A stretch of DNA of 64,000 nucleotides from positions 1 to 64,000 of the forward strand of contig CAJJRX010000005.1 in assembly GCA_905194315.1 (NCBI GenBank), read 5' to 3'. The notes under the pieces were generated by a model, which was not told the DNA's origin, searched no databases, and saw nothing but the letters and a program-made list of their open reading frames with translations. Position numbers and translations under genes: made by a program. Source of the DNA: an uncultured Sutterella sp. GTDB lineage: Bacteria; Pseudomonadota; Gammaproteobacteria; Burkholderiales; Burkholderiaceae_F. Shown in pieces: positions 43,160 to 51,131 of the stretch (its first letter is position 1; each line of letters begins with the position of its first letter).

Positions 43160-44198
43160 ACGCGGCTAGCGCGCTTCCGAAGTACTCCTCTGCAATCCGG
43201 TCAAGTCCGGCAGCGATCTTAGGAAAGCTGCAGTTCAGATCCAGTGTCCTCACACTGATCGTGTTACCGCTCATCGAATATTTCTGGTCTGGCTGCTGAT
43301 CCTCTGTGGTTCTGGCGTAAAGCAGCATGCCGTCAATCTTAGCGGTGCTGTCACATGCCGCTTTGTTTTTCACATAGGTGAAAATCTGATAGAGATTTCC
43401 CGAGTGCAGTGTGTGCTTCCCCCACCGCTCCTGCATGGTATGCGAGTAGTACTTGGCATCGATAATCAGGATTCTGTCAGCCAGGGAGAGCGTGACGTCG
43501 GTTTGCATAATCGGAAGCATCTCGCTGCTGTCGTTATCAAGCGCCCAGGAAATCTGTGAGGCTCGGGCATTGAGGTGCGGAAACTCTCTGCGGAAGTACT
43601 CCAGGATAAATTTTTCGTAGAGCCGGGACATGTTCTGCTCGTCGAAAAAATCCATGAGCCGTTTCGAACCGTCCATCTGAGTCTGGAGAAGACTGTTGAG
43701 GACAAGGTAGCAGACAGCGATGAGCAGGCGGTAGGTCTGGTTGTTACGGTTGTACCGCAGATTCCAGCGAATGCGGCTCGGTTTGAGCAGCTGAACGTCG
43801 CCGAAAAACATCAGCAGTTTCCGTATTGCCTTTTTTCGGGACCTTGCAATATCCGTAGCAAGCAGCTGTGTCATGGCCGTTTTCAGAATCCTGTTGGTGT
43901 AGGAATCAACGGAGAATTCGTCAAACGAACAGACAAGCTGCTTTTTAGGCAGACTGCCGGTTTTGATCGAGTCCGAGAGATGCAGACGGCCGCGCGGTGA
44001 GGAGAGCGCTTCAGTGCGCTCAATATAGTCGTGATGCAGACCGCGCTTAAGCTGACCGGAAATACCGGTGATCAGAATTGCGGCGCACAGATCAGCGACA
44101 TTATCGAACTGCTCAGTCGCAAGATGTCTGAAGTCCTTCACATCGAGTGCCTTAAAGGCATAGGCGAGCATGTAATAGATATTCTGAACCGGTATCAC
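43158..44198 (-). CDS. mcrC: McrC-type nuclease subunit of an McrBC restriction system
   Basis: The 346-residue protein begins with the McrC/LlaJI signature VQNIYYMLAYAFKAL and contains VDSYTNRILKTAMTQLL and the C-terminal PD-(D/E)xK nuclease core MQTDVTLSLADRILIIDAKYY, with D, D and K in place. McrC cleaves DNA when stimulated by the McrB GTPase. ATG 44198 overlaps the mcrB stop by 4 bp. Base composition is more AT-rich than the flanking genes, consistent with horizontal acquisition as for most restriction systems. Confidence 0.92.
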   Translation of the reverse strand: MIPVQNIYYMLAYAFKALDVKDFRHLATEQFDNVADLCAAILITGISGQLKRGLHHDYIERTEALSSPRGRLHLSDSIKTGSLPKKQLVCSFDEFSVDSYTNRILKTAMTQLLATDIARSRKKAIRKLLMFFGDVQLLKPSRIRWNLRYNRNNQTYRLLIAVCYLVLNSLLQTQMDGSKRLMDFFDEQNMSRLYEKFILEYFRREFPHLNARASQISWALDNDSSEMLPIMQTDVTLSLADRILIIDAKYYSHTMQERWGKHTLHSGNLYQIFTYVKNKAACDSTAKIDGMLLYARTTEDQQPDQKYSMSGNTISVRTLDLNCSFPKIAAGLDRIAEEYFGSALAA

Positions 44199-46357
44199 TT
44201 GATGGTCAGCCTCAGTTTGTCAGACCAGTCCCTGACGCGGTCCGGTTCGTCGAACCAGTATTCCTTCAGCAGCGGGATGAGTTCAAATTCCACGATATTG
44301 GAGAGGGTCTCCTTTTTTGCATCCTCGAGGTTGCAGAAGAAGCTGTGGCCGATACAGAATCCGTCTCCGAGTGAGTCGTCGGTTGCAATGGCCTCATTGA
44401 GAGTTTTTACAACGTCAATGAGCCGGTTGAATTGTGCGCTCTCAAGCTGTGCCTGATAGGCCTTAAAGCCATCAGACTCAAAACCGGGCTTTAGCTCATA
44501 GAAGGCAAAACGTCTGCGCAGAGCGTAGTCAAGCATTGCCAGGCTGCGGTCTGCAGTATTCATCATGCCAATGAGGTGCACATTTTCAGGAACAGAAAAC
44601 TTTTCGCCGGAGTAAAGCAACTGAAGTTCTGCACCGCGTTTGTCGTTTTCAATCAGCATGAAGAGCTCACCGAAGATTTTGCTCAGGTTGCCGCGGTTAA
44701 TTTCGTCGATGATAAAGAAATACTCGTTGTCGCTGTCGATCTCTGCGGCTTTGCAGAAGTTGTAGAAAACGCCGTGTCGAAGCTCAAAACCGCTTGCCGA
44801 CGGTCGAAAACCCATGACAAAGTCCTCGTACGAGTAACTCTGGTGGAACTGTACCATTTTGACACGGTTGGGATCTTTTACCCCCATCATGGAATACGCC
44901 AGACGTTTGGCGACAAAGGTCTTGCCGACCCCCGGCGCACCCTGAAGAATGACATTCCTTTTTCTCCGGACGAGTGAGACCAGTGTATGGTAACTGCCCA
45001 CGGACATAAACACGTCGCTGAGAAAATCCTCCTCACAGTAGGGAGGATATTGAATGTCCGGATCATCAGCGTCTTCAACAGCGTCACTTTCAAACAGGGC
45101 GTTGAGCTTTTCAACATAATCGGTATAGGCAGTGATATCCGTCAGCGTTTTCATGACTGCCTGTCCGGGGTGTTCCCACTCGCCTTTATCAGTCCAGTTT
45201 ACTGTTCTGACATTCTGATATTCCTGCCGTTCTGGGTCGAACCTGTAATCAGACTCCACCACACCACGTCCGATGATAAGGTGCTTTCCTTTTTTCGCAA
45301 ACACAATATCACCGGGTTTCATTTCGTTGGCGAATTGCCAGGTCGCATGTGCACCGTTTTTAAAAGACCCGGAAGGGTCAATCAATTTTTTCATTGCCTG
45401 TTTCATTGCGCCTTTGCTGCTGTATTGGCGAAGATCTCCGATCGGGTCCCAGGCAATGGCAATGATGCCGTTCTCACAGCACTCATCCCAAATCGCCGCC
45501 TGATTGCCGGGAGAGTAAAGCCAGTAGTGGGGGGCATTGACATCCTCATCGGCAAGCGCAGTATTTTTCGCCTGTTGAGATTCCTGCGACCGGAGTTCCT
45601 GATTTATCTTCTCCGAATAGCGTAATGCTTCAGCACAAAGCGTTTTGAAACTGTTCGGCGGAGTGGTGCGGCTGTGCAGGTAAGCGCGCAGTTTCTCAAT
45701 AATCTCAAAATACAGGGAGGAGTGTATTTTGTTTTTTACCTTCGGCAAGGTGTCGGTGAACTCCTCGGGAAGCTGCCCGGACTCGTAGATGTACCAGACG
45801 CTGCGCTGATCCAGGCTGAGGAACGTCTCAGGTGCCACCCAGTAGAGTGCCATCGTGATTTTGCTGTTGCCATTCCATTTTTTGTTGATGGCCAGATCGA
45901 AGAGCTCGCTCAGTGTTTTGCGGTTTTGGTCTGTTGCGTTGCCAGCAAAGGCCAGAGCTGCCTCAAGCAGCGACCACAGCTCATCGATATCACCGTTTTT
46001 GCGTTCTCCCGTAAAACTGTAGAAAGTCGCATTCAGGTTGTTGACGAAAGGAACACCGTCAAATGAGTCCGGAACAGGCGTAGAAAGGGTAAAAGCCTTT
46101 GTGGCTACAGAAAGAAGCTTTCGGCGGTTAATCTCTTTAAGTGAGGTTTTGTTGAACAGAGCCAATACCGTAAACGGATCTATATCGGTGAGCTGATTAC
46201 CGCGGTCAAGAGTCGGCAGATCGATATCTGTTTCCTGGTAGATGCCACGTATTTTTGCAATCAGTTCCGGGCGTTTGTCTCTGTAGTGCAGCAGTTTTTC
46301 TGCGAACTCTCTGAAAAAACCTTCCCACTTAAACTGGTCATTGGCTTCTGTCGGCAA
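44195..46357 (-). CDS. mcrB: McrB-type GTPase with EVE-like reader domain
   Basis: The 720-residue protein has three parts: an N-terminal helical region (residues 1 to about 280), an EVE/PUA-like domain (about 290-420; HYWLYSPGNQAAIWDE, GDIVFAKKGKHLIIGRGVV) that in other systems binds modified bases, and a McrB AAA+ motor (about 460-715) with Walker A LQGAPGVGKTFVAKRL, Walker B FFIIDEINRGNLSKIFGEL and the McrB sensor MMNTADRSLAMLDYALRRRF. It translocates DNA and activates McrC. The start appears to be TTG 46357, with GAGGTG about 4-5 nt upstream. First gene of the two-gene operon. Confidence 0.9.
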   Translation of the reverse strand: MPTEANDQFKWEGFFREFAEKLLHYRDKRPELIAKIRGIYQETDIDLPTLDRGNQLTDIDPFTVLALFNKTSLKEINRRKLLSVATKAFTLSTPVPDSFDGVPFVNNLNATFYSFTGERKNGDIDELWSLLEAALAFAGNATDQNRKTLSELFDLAINKKWNGNSKITMALYWVAPETFLSLDQRSVWYIYESGQLPEEFTDTLPKVKNKIHSSLYFEIIEKLRAYLHSRTTPPNSFKTLCAEALRYSEKINQELRSQESQQAKNTALADEDVNAPHYWLYSPGNQAAIWDECCENGIIAIAWDPIGDLRQYSSKGAMKQAMKKLIDPSGSFKNGAHATWQFANEMKPGDIVFAKKGKHLIIGRGVVESDYRFDPERQEYQNVRTVNWTDKGEWEHPGQAVMKTLTDITAYTDYVEKLNALFESDAVEDADDPDIQYPPYCEEDFLSDVFMSVGSYHTLVSLVRRKRNVILQGAPGVGKTFVAKRLAYSMMGVKDPNRVKMVQFHQSYSYEDFVMGFRPSASGFELRHGVFYNFCKAAEIDSDNEYFFIIDEINRGNLSKIFGELFMLIENDKRGAELQLLYSGEKFSVPENVHLIGMMNTADRSLAMLDYALRRRFAFYELKPGFESDGFKAYQAQLESAQFNRLIDVVKTLNEAIATDDSLGDGFCIGHSFFCNLEDAKKETLSNIVEFELIPLLKEYWFDEPDRVRDWSDKLRLTIK

Positions 46358-46500
46358 AATACACCTCGTCTGTATCTGTGTTCGTGAAGCTGCCCGCAGA
46401 CAGGATCGTGCGGACAGTGTTCACCGGAGATATAACCAATATACCTTGTTGCGTCGGCATTTTCTATCGCAGCGGCAAAGTTGCGGGCGTTTTCGCTCCG

Positions 46501-47871
46501 TTAGGCCTGTTTCAGAAAGAGACCGACCGTTTCCACATGAGCAGTGTCCGGGAAGAGGTCAAAGGTTCTCACTGAGGACAGCTGAAACCCGAGGCCGGTG
46601 AGCGCTTTTGCGTCCCTGGCAAACGTTTTCGGGTTGCAGCTCACGTAAACCAGCCTGGACGGCTTGAGCGCGCTGAGCATTGCCGGCACACTTTCGTGCA
46701 TTCCCTTATAGGCCGGATCGACAATCACTTTTTCACACCGCAGCCCGCGCACGAGCAGTGACGGGAGAACATTTTCGACAGGACCGGCATAAAAATCCGT
46801 ATTAGTGACACCGTTACGTGCAGCATTGCTTTCTGCGGCATCTATACTTGCCCCGACAATATCGATTCCGACCGCTCTCCTGGCGGATCGTGCACTCATC
46901 AGCGTCATGGTGCCGATCCCGCAGTAGAGATCGAGCACGGTGTCGTCCCTGCCGATCTCTGCCAGCGAGACGGCATACCCGTAGAGCTTTAGCATCTGCT
47001 CGCGGTGAATCTGCAGGAAAGTGGTGGCACCAACCTCAAAAATGCTCCCGCCGATTTCGGTTTCAATTCTCGCCGCCGGGGTAAGAGAGATTTCCCGCTC
47101 TCCGAGGAGCGCATTACCGCGGGCGGTATGTTCGTTGAGAGTGACAACCTCAACGCCCAGAGGGGCGAGCATGCCGGTGAGCGGCCGGAAGATTTCGGTG
47201 TACTGAGCAGCCGGCGCGTTGAGCGAGAGCGTGACCAGACAGTGCCTGCCGTCAGGGGTGAGCCCCTCACGCATCACGAGGCTGCGTACGAGTCCGCTGT
47301 GAGTGAGTTCGTCATAGGCACTCAGATCTGTTGTCTCGAGAAAGGCGGCAATCCGTCCCGCTGCTTCGTTCATCCATTCGGGCAGCGCCTGGCAGGCAGT
47401 GATGGCGACCTTGCTGTGCGAGCCTGCCGCATAAAGTGCCCACTGCCAGTGCCCGTCAGTGTTGAGCGGATAAAACGCCGCTTTGGAGCGGTAGTGTGTA
47501 AGGGTGTCCGCACGGACATGTTCAAAAGCAGGAACACTCAGACCGTAAGCGGCAAGCGCATCGGTGAGCAGGGCTCTTTTCAGTTCCTCCTGCGCCTCAG
47601 CGTTGAGCATGCCCCAGGGGCAGCCCCCGCAGATTTCCCGGTTTTCTTCCGGCAGCAGATAGGGGCAGTGCGTTTCGCGCCGCAGTACTGAAGGGGTGAG
47701 GATCTCGAGCAGTCTTGCGTGGTGCTTTTTCTGTGCCGGGGCAATACGCACCCGGTCACCGGGCACGGCGCCGAGAATACACAATGCGCTACCGTTCTCC
47801 CCGGCGGCACCAATGCCGTCAGGGGTGAACCGGGTCACATCAGAAACTTCGTTTGTAAGGGAGTCTGCCAT
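46501..47871 (-). CDS. 23S rRNA (uracil-5-)-methyltransferase, RlmD/RumA family
   Basis: A 456-residue SAM enzyme that methylates a 23S rRNA uridine. The N-terminal region resembles a TRAM domain, then come the iron-sulfur cysteines HCPY, ICGGCPW and TACQ. The methyltransferase domain shows VLDLYCGIGTMTL and the catalytic-cysteine motif LVYVSCNPKTFARD. The motif usually written DPPRxG or DPARAG reads DPAYKG here, an unusual Arg-to-Tyr change next to the catalytic site. I start at ATG 47871 (MADSLTNEV); the upstream extension is AT-rich and unconserved. Which uridine (U1939 or U747) is not decidable. Confidence 0.88.
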   Translation of the reverse strand: MADSLTNEVSDVTRFTPDGIGAAGENGSALCILGAVPGDRVRIAPAQKKHHARLLEILTPSVLRRETHCPYLLPEENREICGGCPWGMLNAEAQEELKRALLTDALAAYGLSVPAFEHVRADTLTHYRSKAAFYPLNTDGHWQWALYAAGSHSKVAITACQALPEWMNEAAGRIAAFLETTDLSAYDELTHSGLVRSLVMREGLTPDGRHCLVTLSLNAPAAQYTEIFRPLTGMLAPLGVEVVTLNEHTARGNALLGEREISLTPAARIETEIGGSIFEVGATTFLQIHREQMLKLYGYAVSLAEIGRDDTVLDLYCGIGTMTLMSARSARRAVGIDIVGASIDAAESNAARNGVTNTDFYAGPVENVLPSLLVRGLRCEKVIVDPAYKGMHESVPAMLSALKPSRLVYVSCNPKTFARDAKALTGLGFQLSSVRTFDLFPDTAHVETVGLFLKQA

Positions 47872-48010
47872 TAGTCTGCTGCGAAAAAGGAGGAAATGGC
47901 ATTTATTGTACCTGTACAACCTGCTGATAGTGTCTGATGTGCACACAAAATGTTGGAAGGACAGTTTTTTTGAAAAATCGTATTGTCTGGTACAAATAAA
48001 TTAGGGAGAA

Positions 48011-48355
48011 CTAATTTCTGTTACCGCGCATACCTGCTAAATGCAACCCGCCTATAAACACAAAAACGAGAATAGTAATACCTAAGGCAGTTGTCCAGTC
48101 TTCAACATTTTCTTTTGATACACCCCAGGCCAGGAAAGTCCAGGCGGCTGTAAAGAAAATAGCAAAAAGACCTCGTACGTATGGGAGCATCATCAGGATT
48201 CCCAGTACGATGAATGTCACAACGCCCCAGATAAAGCCATAGGACGCCCCAGTTATAAGGCAAATGAGCAATATCTCAAGTCCCCACAGTCTGTAAGACA
48301 TTCTCTCAGCCTGATACTCGTGCAAGCCTCTTTTTATTTCATCAATGGTACTCAT
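48011..48355 (-). CDS. Small AT-rich membrane protein of unknown function
   Basis: A 114-residue protein with three or four hydrophobic helices (about 25-42, 45-62, 65-80, 92-110) after a short polar N-terminus (MSTIDEIKRGLHEYQAERM). Not recognised. The gene and its surroundings (47930-48600) are clearly more AT-rich than the window average, which suggests recent acquisition or relaxed constraint. The ATG at 48355 is preferred over an upstream ATG at 48388, but the ribosome-binding site is weak in either case. Confidence 0.6.
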   Translation of the reverse strand: MSTIDEIKRGLHEYQAERMSYRLWGLEILLICLITGASYGFIWGVVTFIVLGILMMLPYVRGLFAIFFTAAWTFLAWGVSKENVEDWTTALGITILVFVFIGGLHLAGMRGNRN

Positions 48356-48533
48356 TTTTTTCAAAGTATAAAAAGTAATAGAAATCACATCTCAATGTTT
48401 ATGAGAATTGCCTTTATTGAGTGTAACTGAAATATGACGTGAAATAAAAATAAAATGAAATGGCTGACTTAACCTATTTTGCAGTGAAAGACAGTAGAAA
48501 AGCCTAAAAATTTAATTTCTCATAAAGAAATTT

Positions 48534-48579
48534 TAAACAAAAAAAGGCAGCCGCAATGTACGAGACATTACGGCTGCCC
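48534..48579 (-). terminator. Terminator downstream of the metallo-beta-lactamase locus
   Basis: On the minus strand GGCAGCCGTAATGT pairs with ACATTGCGGCTGCC (one G-U pair), followed by T7. Confidence 0.88.
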
Positions 48580-48607
48580 AGCTTTACCCAATTAGCTTCT
48601 TTTTTTA

Positions 48608-48712
48608 ACCGGCGGTGAGCACTTCAGCATCCTCAGGCACTGCTGGCTTTGAGGATTTTTCCGTGTTCTGCCGGCTTTTCACCGGTGAAAGCCTGACACC
48701 GTTGAAACTGGT
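48608..48712 (-). pseudogene. Deleted paralogue of the metallo-beta-lactamase gene
   Basis: Read on the minus strand this segment encodes FNGVRLSPVKSRQNTEKSS followed directly by KPAVPEDAEVLTAG and a stop. The first part matches FKGVKLSPMKSQHGTEE inside the intact neighbour and the second its C-terminus ALIPEDGEVITA; about 100 residues between them, and the whole N-terminal half, are missing. It is therefore the scar of a tandem duplication with an internal in-frame deletion, diverged at many positions. Confidence 0.75.
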
Positions 48713-48728
48713 TTCGACACTGAAGATA

Positions 48729-49619
48729 TCAGGCGGTAATCACTTCGCCGTCTTCAGGAATCAGTGCGCGGGCGGGATCGAGCTTGCTTGCCTTGGCAAG
48801 CCAGCGAAGATCGGCACGCTTGAGCACGCAGTGGTTAATGGCATCCATATGCACTGCGATGATCTTGGCCTGGGGGGCTTCCTGATAGGCGCGCAGGAAG
48901 TCCTGGCTGCCCATGATGATGGATTCGGGGAAGGCCGTCATCATGGCGTTGCCGGTGTTGAGCACCACCACATCAGGCTTGTGTTCGCGAAGCTGTTCGC
49001 TCACGAAGTCCTTCCAGATCGTGTCACCGACCACATACACGGAACGCTCGCCCTGAGCCTGCAGCAGAATGCCCATGGTGGTGCCGAGAAGCGGAACGGC
49101 CTTGAGCAGTTCCTCCGTGCCGTGCTGGCTCTTCATCGGGGAGAGCTTGACACCCTTGAACATCATGGGCTTATCGAGAACGGTCACGTTCTTGAAGCCG
49201 GCTTCGGAAACAACCTTTTTGGCGAGGTCGTCATTGACGAAAATCGGCATGGACTTGTCAATCAGACGGCGGGCGGCTTCGTCCCAGTGGTCTTCATGCG
49301 TGTGCGTGAGCAGCACGGCAGAGACGCCTTCGAGAACTTTTTCTGCGCTAAACGGCAGCTCACGCATCGGATTGCGCGTCTGGCTGTTCACCGTTCCTTC
49401 AAATCCGGGCCAGGCATCCTTCTTGGAGAGCATCGGGTCCACAAGGAAGGTCGTGCCGGCAATGCGCACACGCAGGGTGGCGCTGCGGATAAGCTGGACG
49501 GACGTGCCTTTTTCAGGCAGCGCAGGAACCATGGCATTTTTGGCAAAAGCACCGGGCACGCTCATCATGGCACCGGCACCGATCATGGCTTCAAACAAAC
49601 GACGACGGGTCGTATTCAT
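48729..49619 (-). CDS. Exported metallo-beta-lactamase-fold hydrolase
   Basis: A 296-residue protein with a Tat-type signal (TRRRLFEAMIGAGAMMSVPGAFA, cleavage about residue 26). The metal-binding motif HTHEDHWDEAARR sits at about 105-117 and further ligand candidates are VVGDTIW and AVHMDAINHC. The UlaG/YtnP-like subset of the fold includes lactonases and phosphodiesterases; substrate unknown. It is divergent from an AraC-type regulator gene 122 bp away, which probably controls it. A truncated paralogue lies directly downstream and shares its terminator. Confidence 0.85.
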   Translation of the reverse strand: MNTTRRRLFEAMIGAGAMMSVPGAFAKNAMVPALPEKGTSVQLIRSATLRVRIAGTTFLVDPMLSKKDAWPGFEGTVNSQTRNPMRELPFSAEKVLEGVSAVLLTHTHEDHWDEAARRLIDKSMPIFVNDDLAKKVVSEAGFKNVTVLDKPMMFKGVKLSPMKSQHGTEELLKAVPLLGTTMGILLQAQGERSVYVVGDTIWKDFVSEQLREHKPDVVVLNTGNAMMTAFPESIIMGSQDFLRAYQEAPQAKIIAVHMDAINHCVLKRADLRWLAKASKLDPARALIPEDGEVITA

Positions 49620-49741
49620 TTTTTTTAAACCTCAAAATCTGTTGTGATGGTGTCATTGTAGGGAGTGCACAAAACCTGCCGTGAGAGGTAAAATTGACAT
49701 ATATCGATGAATTTTTGCCAACTTTTTACCTCGTTTTTCCG

Positions 49742-50716
49742 ATGTCCAATACCACCCCCAGTGTTGCAATCGTTCTGACGCCGCAGATCAGTCCTTTTCT
49801 TCTCGCCGTTCCGCGGATGATTCTCTGTGATCTTCCGCAGCCGCAGCACCGCTTGAGACCGATACTCTGTGCGGAAAAACCGGGCGAGGTGCTTTTTGAA
49901 GGCGGGCTGTATGCGCAGGCTGAAGCGGATTTCAGCGCGTTTGAAGAGGCGGATATGGTGATCGTGCCGCACTGGCACGATATCGTCGAGCCGCCGAGCG
50001 AAGCGCTCAGCCGGGCTCTGAGAGAGGCCTACGCCCGTCTGACGCCGATTGTCGGACTGTGCCGTGGCGCTTTTGCCATTGCCTATGCCGGGCTGCTTGA
50101 CGGTAAGCGAGCGACCGCTCACTGGATGGATGCGGAGTTTTTCCAGAAAACCTTTCCTCAGGTGCATCTTGAGCCCAGCCATCTTTATGTTACTGACGGA
50201 CTGATTACCACCTCGGCCGGTATTGCCGCCGGAATGGACTGCTGCCTGCATGTGCTGCGCTCCCGCGCCGGGGCGCATGTGGCCAACGAAGTTGCCCGTC
50301 TTATGGTGGCGCCGCCTTTTCGTGACGGCGGGCAGGCGCAGTTTGTGAGCACGACTGTGCCGCTTACCACCCGGGATCAGCGCATCAATGAGGCACTCGA
50401 TGAGGTGAGCAGAAATTTCGCTCAGCAGGATCCGTTTGCAGGCCTTCCGGAGCGACTCGGAATGAGCACCCGCACGTTTTACCGTGTGTTTGAAAAGGCA
50501 ACCGGCCTGACGCCATCACGCTGGCTGATGCGACTGAGGCTCAAACACTCTCAGGACCTCCTGGAAACTCAGTCGCTTTCGATTGAGCGTATTGCAGAGC
50601 TCTGCGGTTTTGCCTCTCCGATCACTTTCCGTCAGCGCTTCAAGGCGGAGTTCGGGGTATCCCCCTCGCAGTGGCGCCATGCGTTCAGCTCGGACGACAG
50701 ACCGGGCATGTCTTAA
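49742..50716 (+). CDS. GlxA-type AraC-family transcription regulator
   Basis: The 324-residue protein has an N-terminal DJ-1/PfpI-like domain (residues 1 to about 190; VAIVLTPQISPFLLAVPRMIL and IVGLCRGAFAIAYAGLLDGKRATAHW with the nucleophile-elbow cysteine) and a C-terminal AraC helix-turn-helix pair (about 220-315; LGMSTRTFYRVFEKATGLTPSRWLMRLRL and IERIAELCGFASPITFRQRFKAEFGVSPSQWR). It is probably the local activator of the divergent metallo-beta-lactamase-fold gene, with an unknown small-molecule signal. ATG 49742 gives the usual N-terminus; a TTG at 49694, with AGAGG 5 nt upstream, would add 16 residues and cannot be excluded. Confidence 0.88.
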   Translation: MSNTTPSVAIVLTPQISPFLLAVPRMILCDLPQPQHRLRPILCAEKPGEVLFEGGLYAQAEADFSAFEEADMVIVPHWHDIVEPPSEALSRALREAYARLTPIVGLCRGAFAIAYAGLLDGKRATAHWMDAEFFQKTFPQVHLEPSHLYVTDGLITTSAGIAAGMDCCLHVLRSRAGAHVANEVARLMVAPPFRDGGQAQFVSTTVPLTTRDQRINEALDEVSRNFAQQDPFAGLPERLGMSTRTFYRVFEKATGLTPSRWLMRLRLKHSQDLLETQSLSIERIAELCGFASPITFRQRFKAEFGVSPSQWRHAFSSDDRPGMS

Positions 50717-50731
50717 GGTGTGCCGGGAAGG

Positions 50732-51076
50732 TCAGGACAGGTACAGAACGCGAGTGGCGATGAGCGCCACCGCGCCGGCCACGGGTGCAGCCAGTGTGAG
50801 AAAAATGCGCCGGCGAAGCGGTGCACTCTTCGGAAACGCTCTGAAGAGCGTGAACGCGATGAGAGCGATGCCCAGTGCGGCGAGCACCAGGATAAAAGCG
50901 GCGGCCGGCAGCAGGTAGCTAAGCAGCGCGGTAAGCGTCCCGCCCCCTTCGGAGAACAGCCCGAAGAGTGCGGCAACGAGCATAACCGCAGCCGCTGCGC
51001 CGGTCCATACACCGGCATGCGCCCGCCATTCGTAGGCGAGTGTTTCAGTGAAAAGGTCTTCAGGAAGTTTCTTCAT
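50732..51076 (-). CDS. Small membrane protein of unknown function
   Basis: A 114-residue protein starting MKKLPEDLFTETLAYEWRAH, with three hydrophobic helices (about 25-43, 45-70, 90-110) and a basic loop. Not recognised. The gene is downstream of the NSS cluster terminator and convergent with the AraC-type regulator gene (16 bp between stops). No strong ribosome-binding site before ATG 51076. Confidence 0.6.
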   Translation of the reverse strand: MKKLPEDLFTETLAYEWRAHAGVWTGAAAAVMLVAALFGLFSEGGGTLTALLSYLLPAAAFILVLAALGIALIAFTLFRAFPKSAPLRRRIFLTLAAPVAGAVALIATRVLYLS

Positions 51077-51085
51077 GCCATGAGG

Positions 51086-51119
51086 AAAAACCGTCAGCAG
51101 AATGCCTGCTGACGGTTTT
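51086..51119. terminator. Terminator of the NSS transporter cluster
   Basis: AACCGTCAGCA/TGCTGACGGTT with T-runs on both strands, 12 bp beyond the stop of the last NSS gene. Confidence 0.85.
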
Positions 51120-51131
51120 GCGCTGTCCGGT

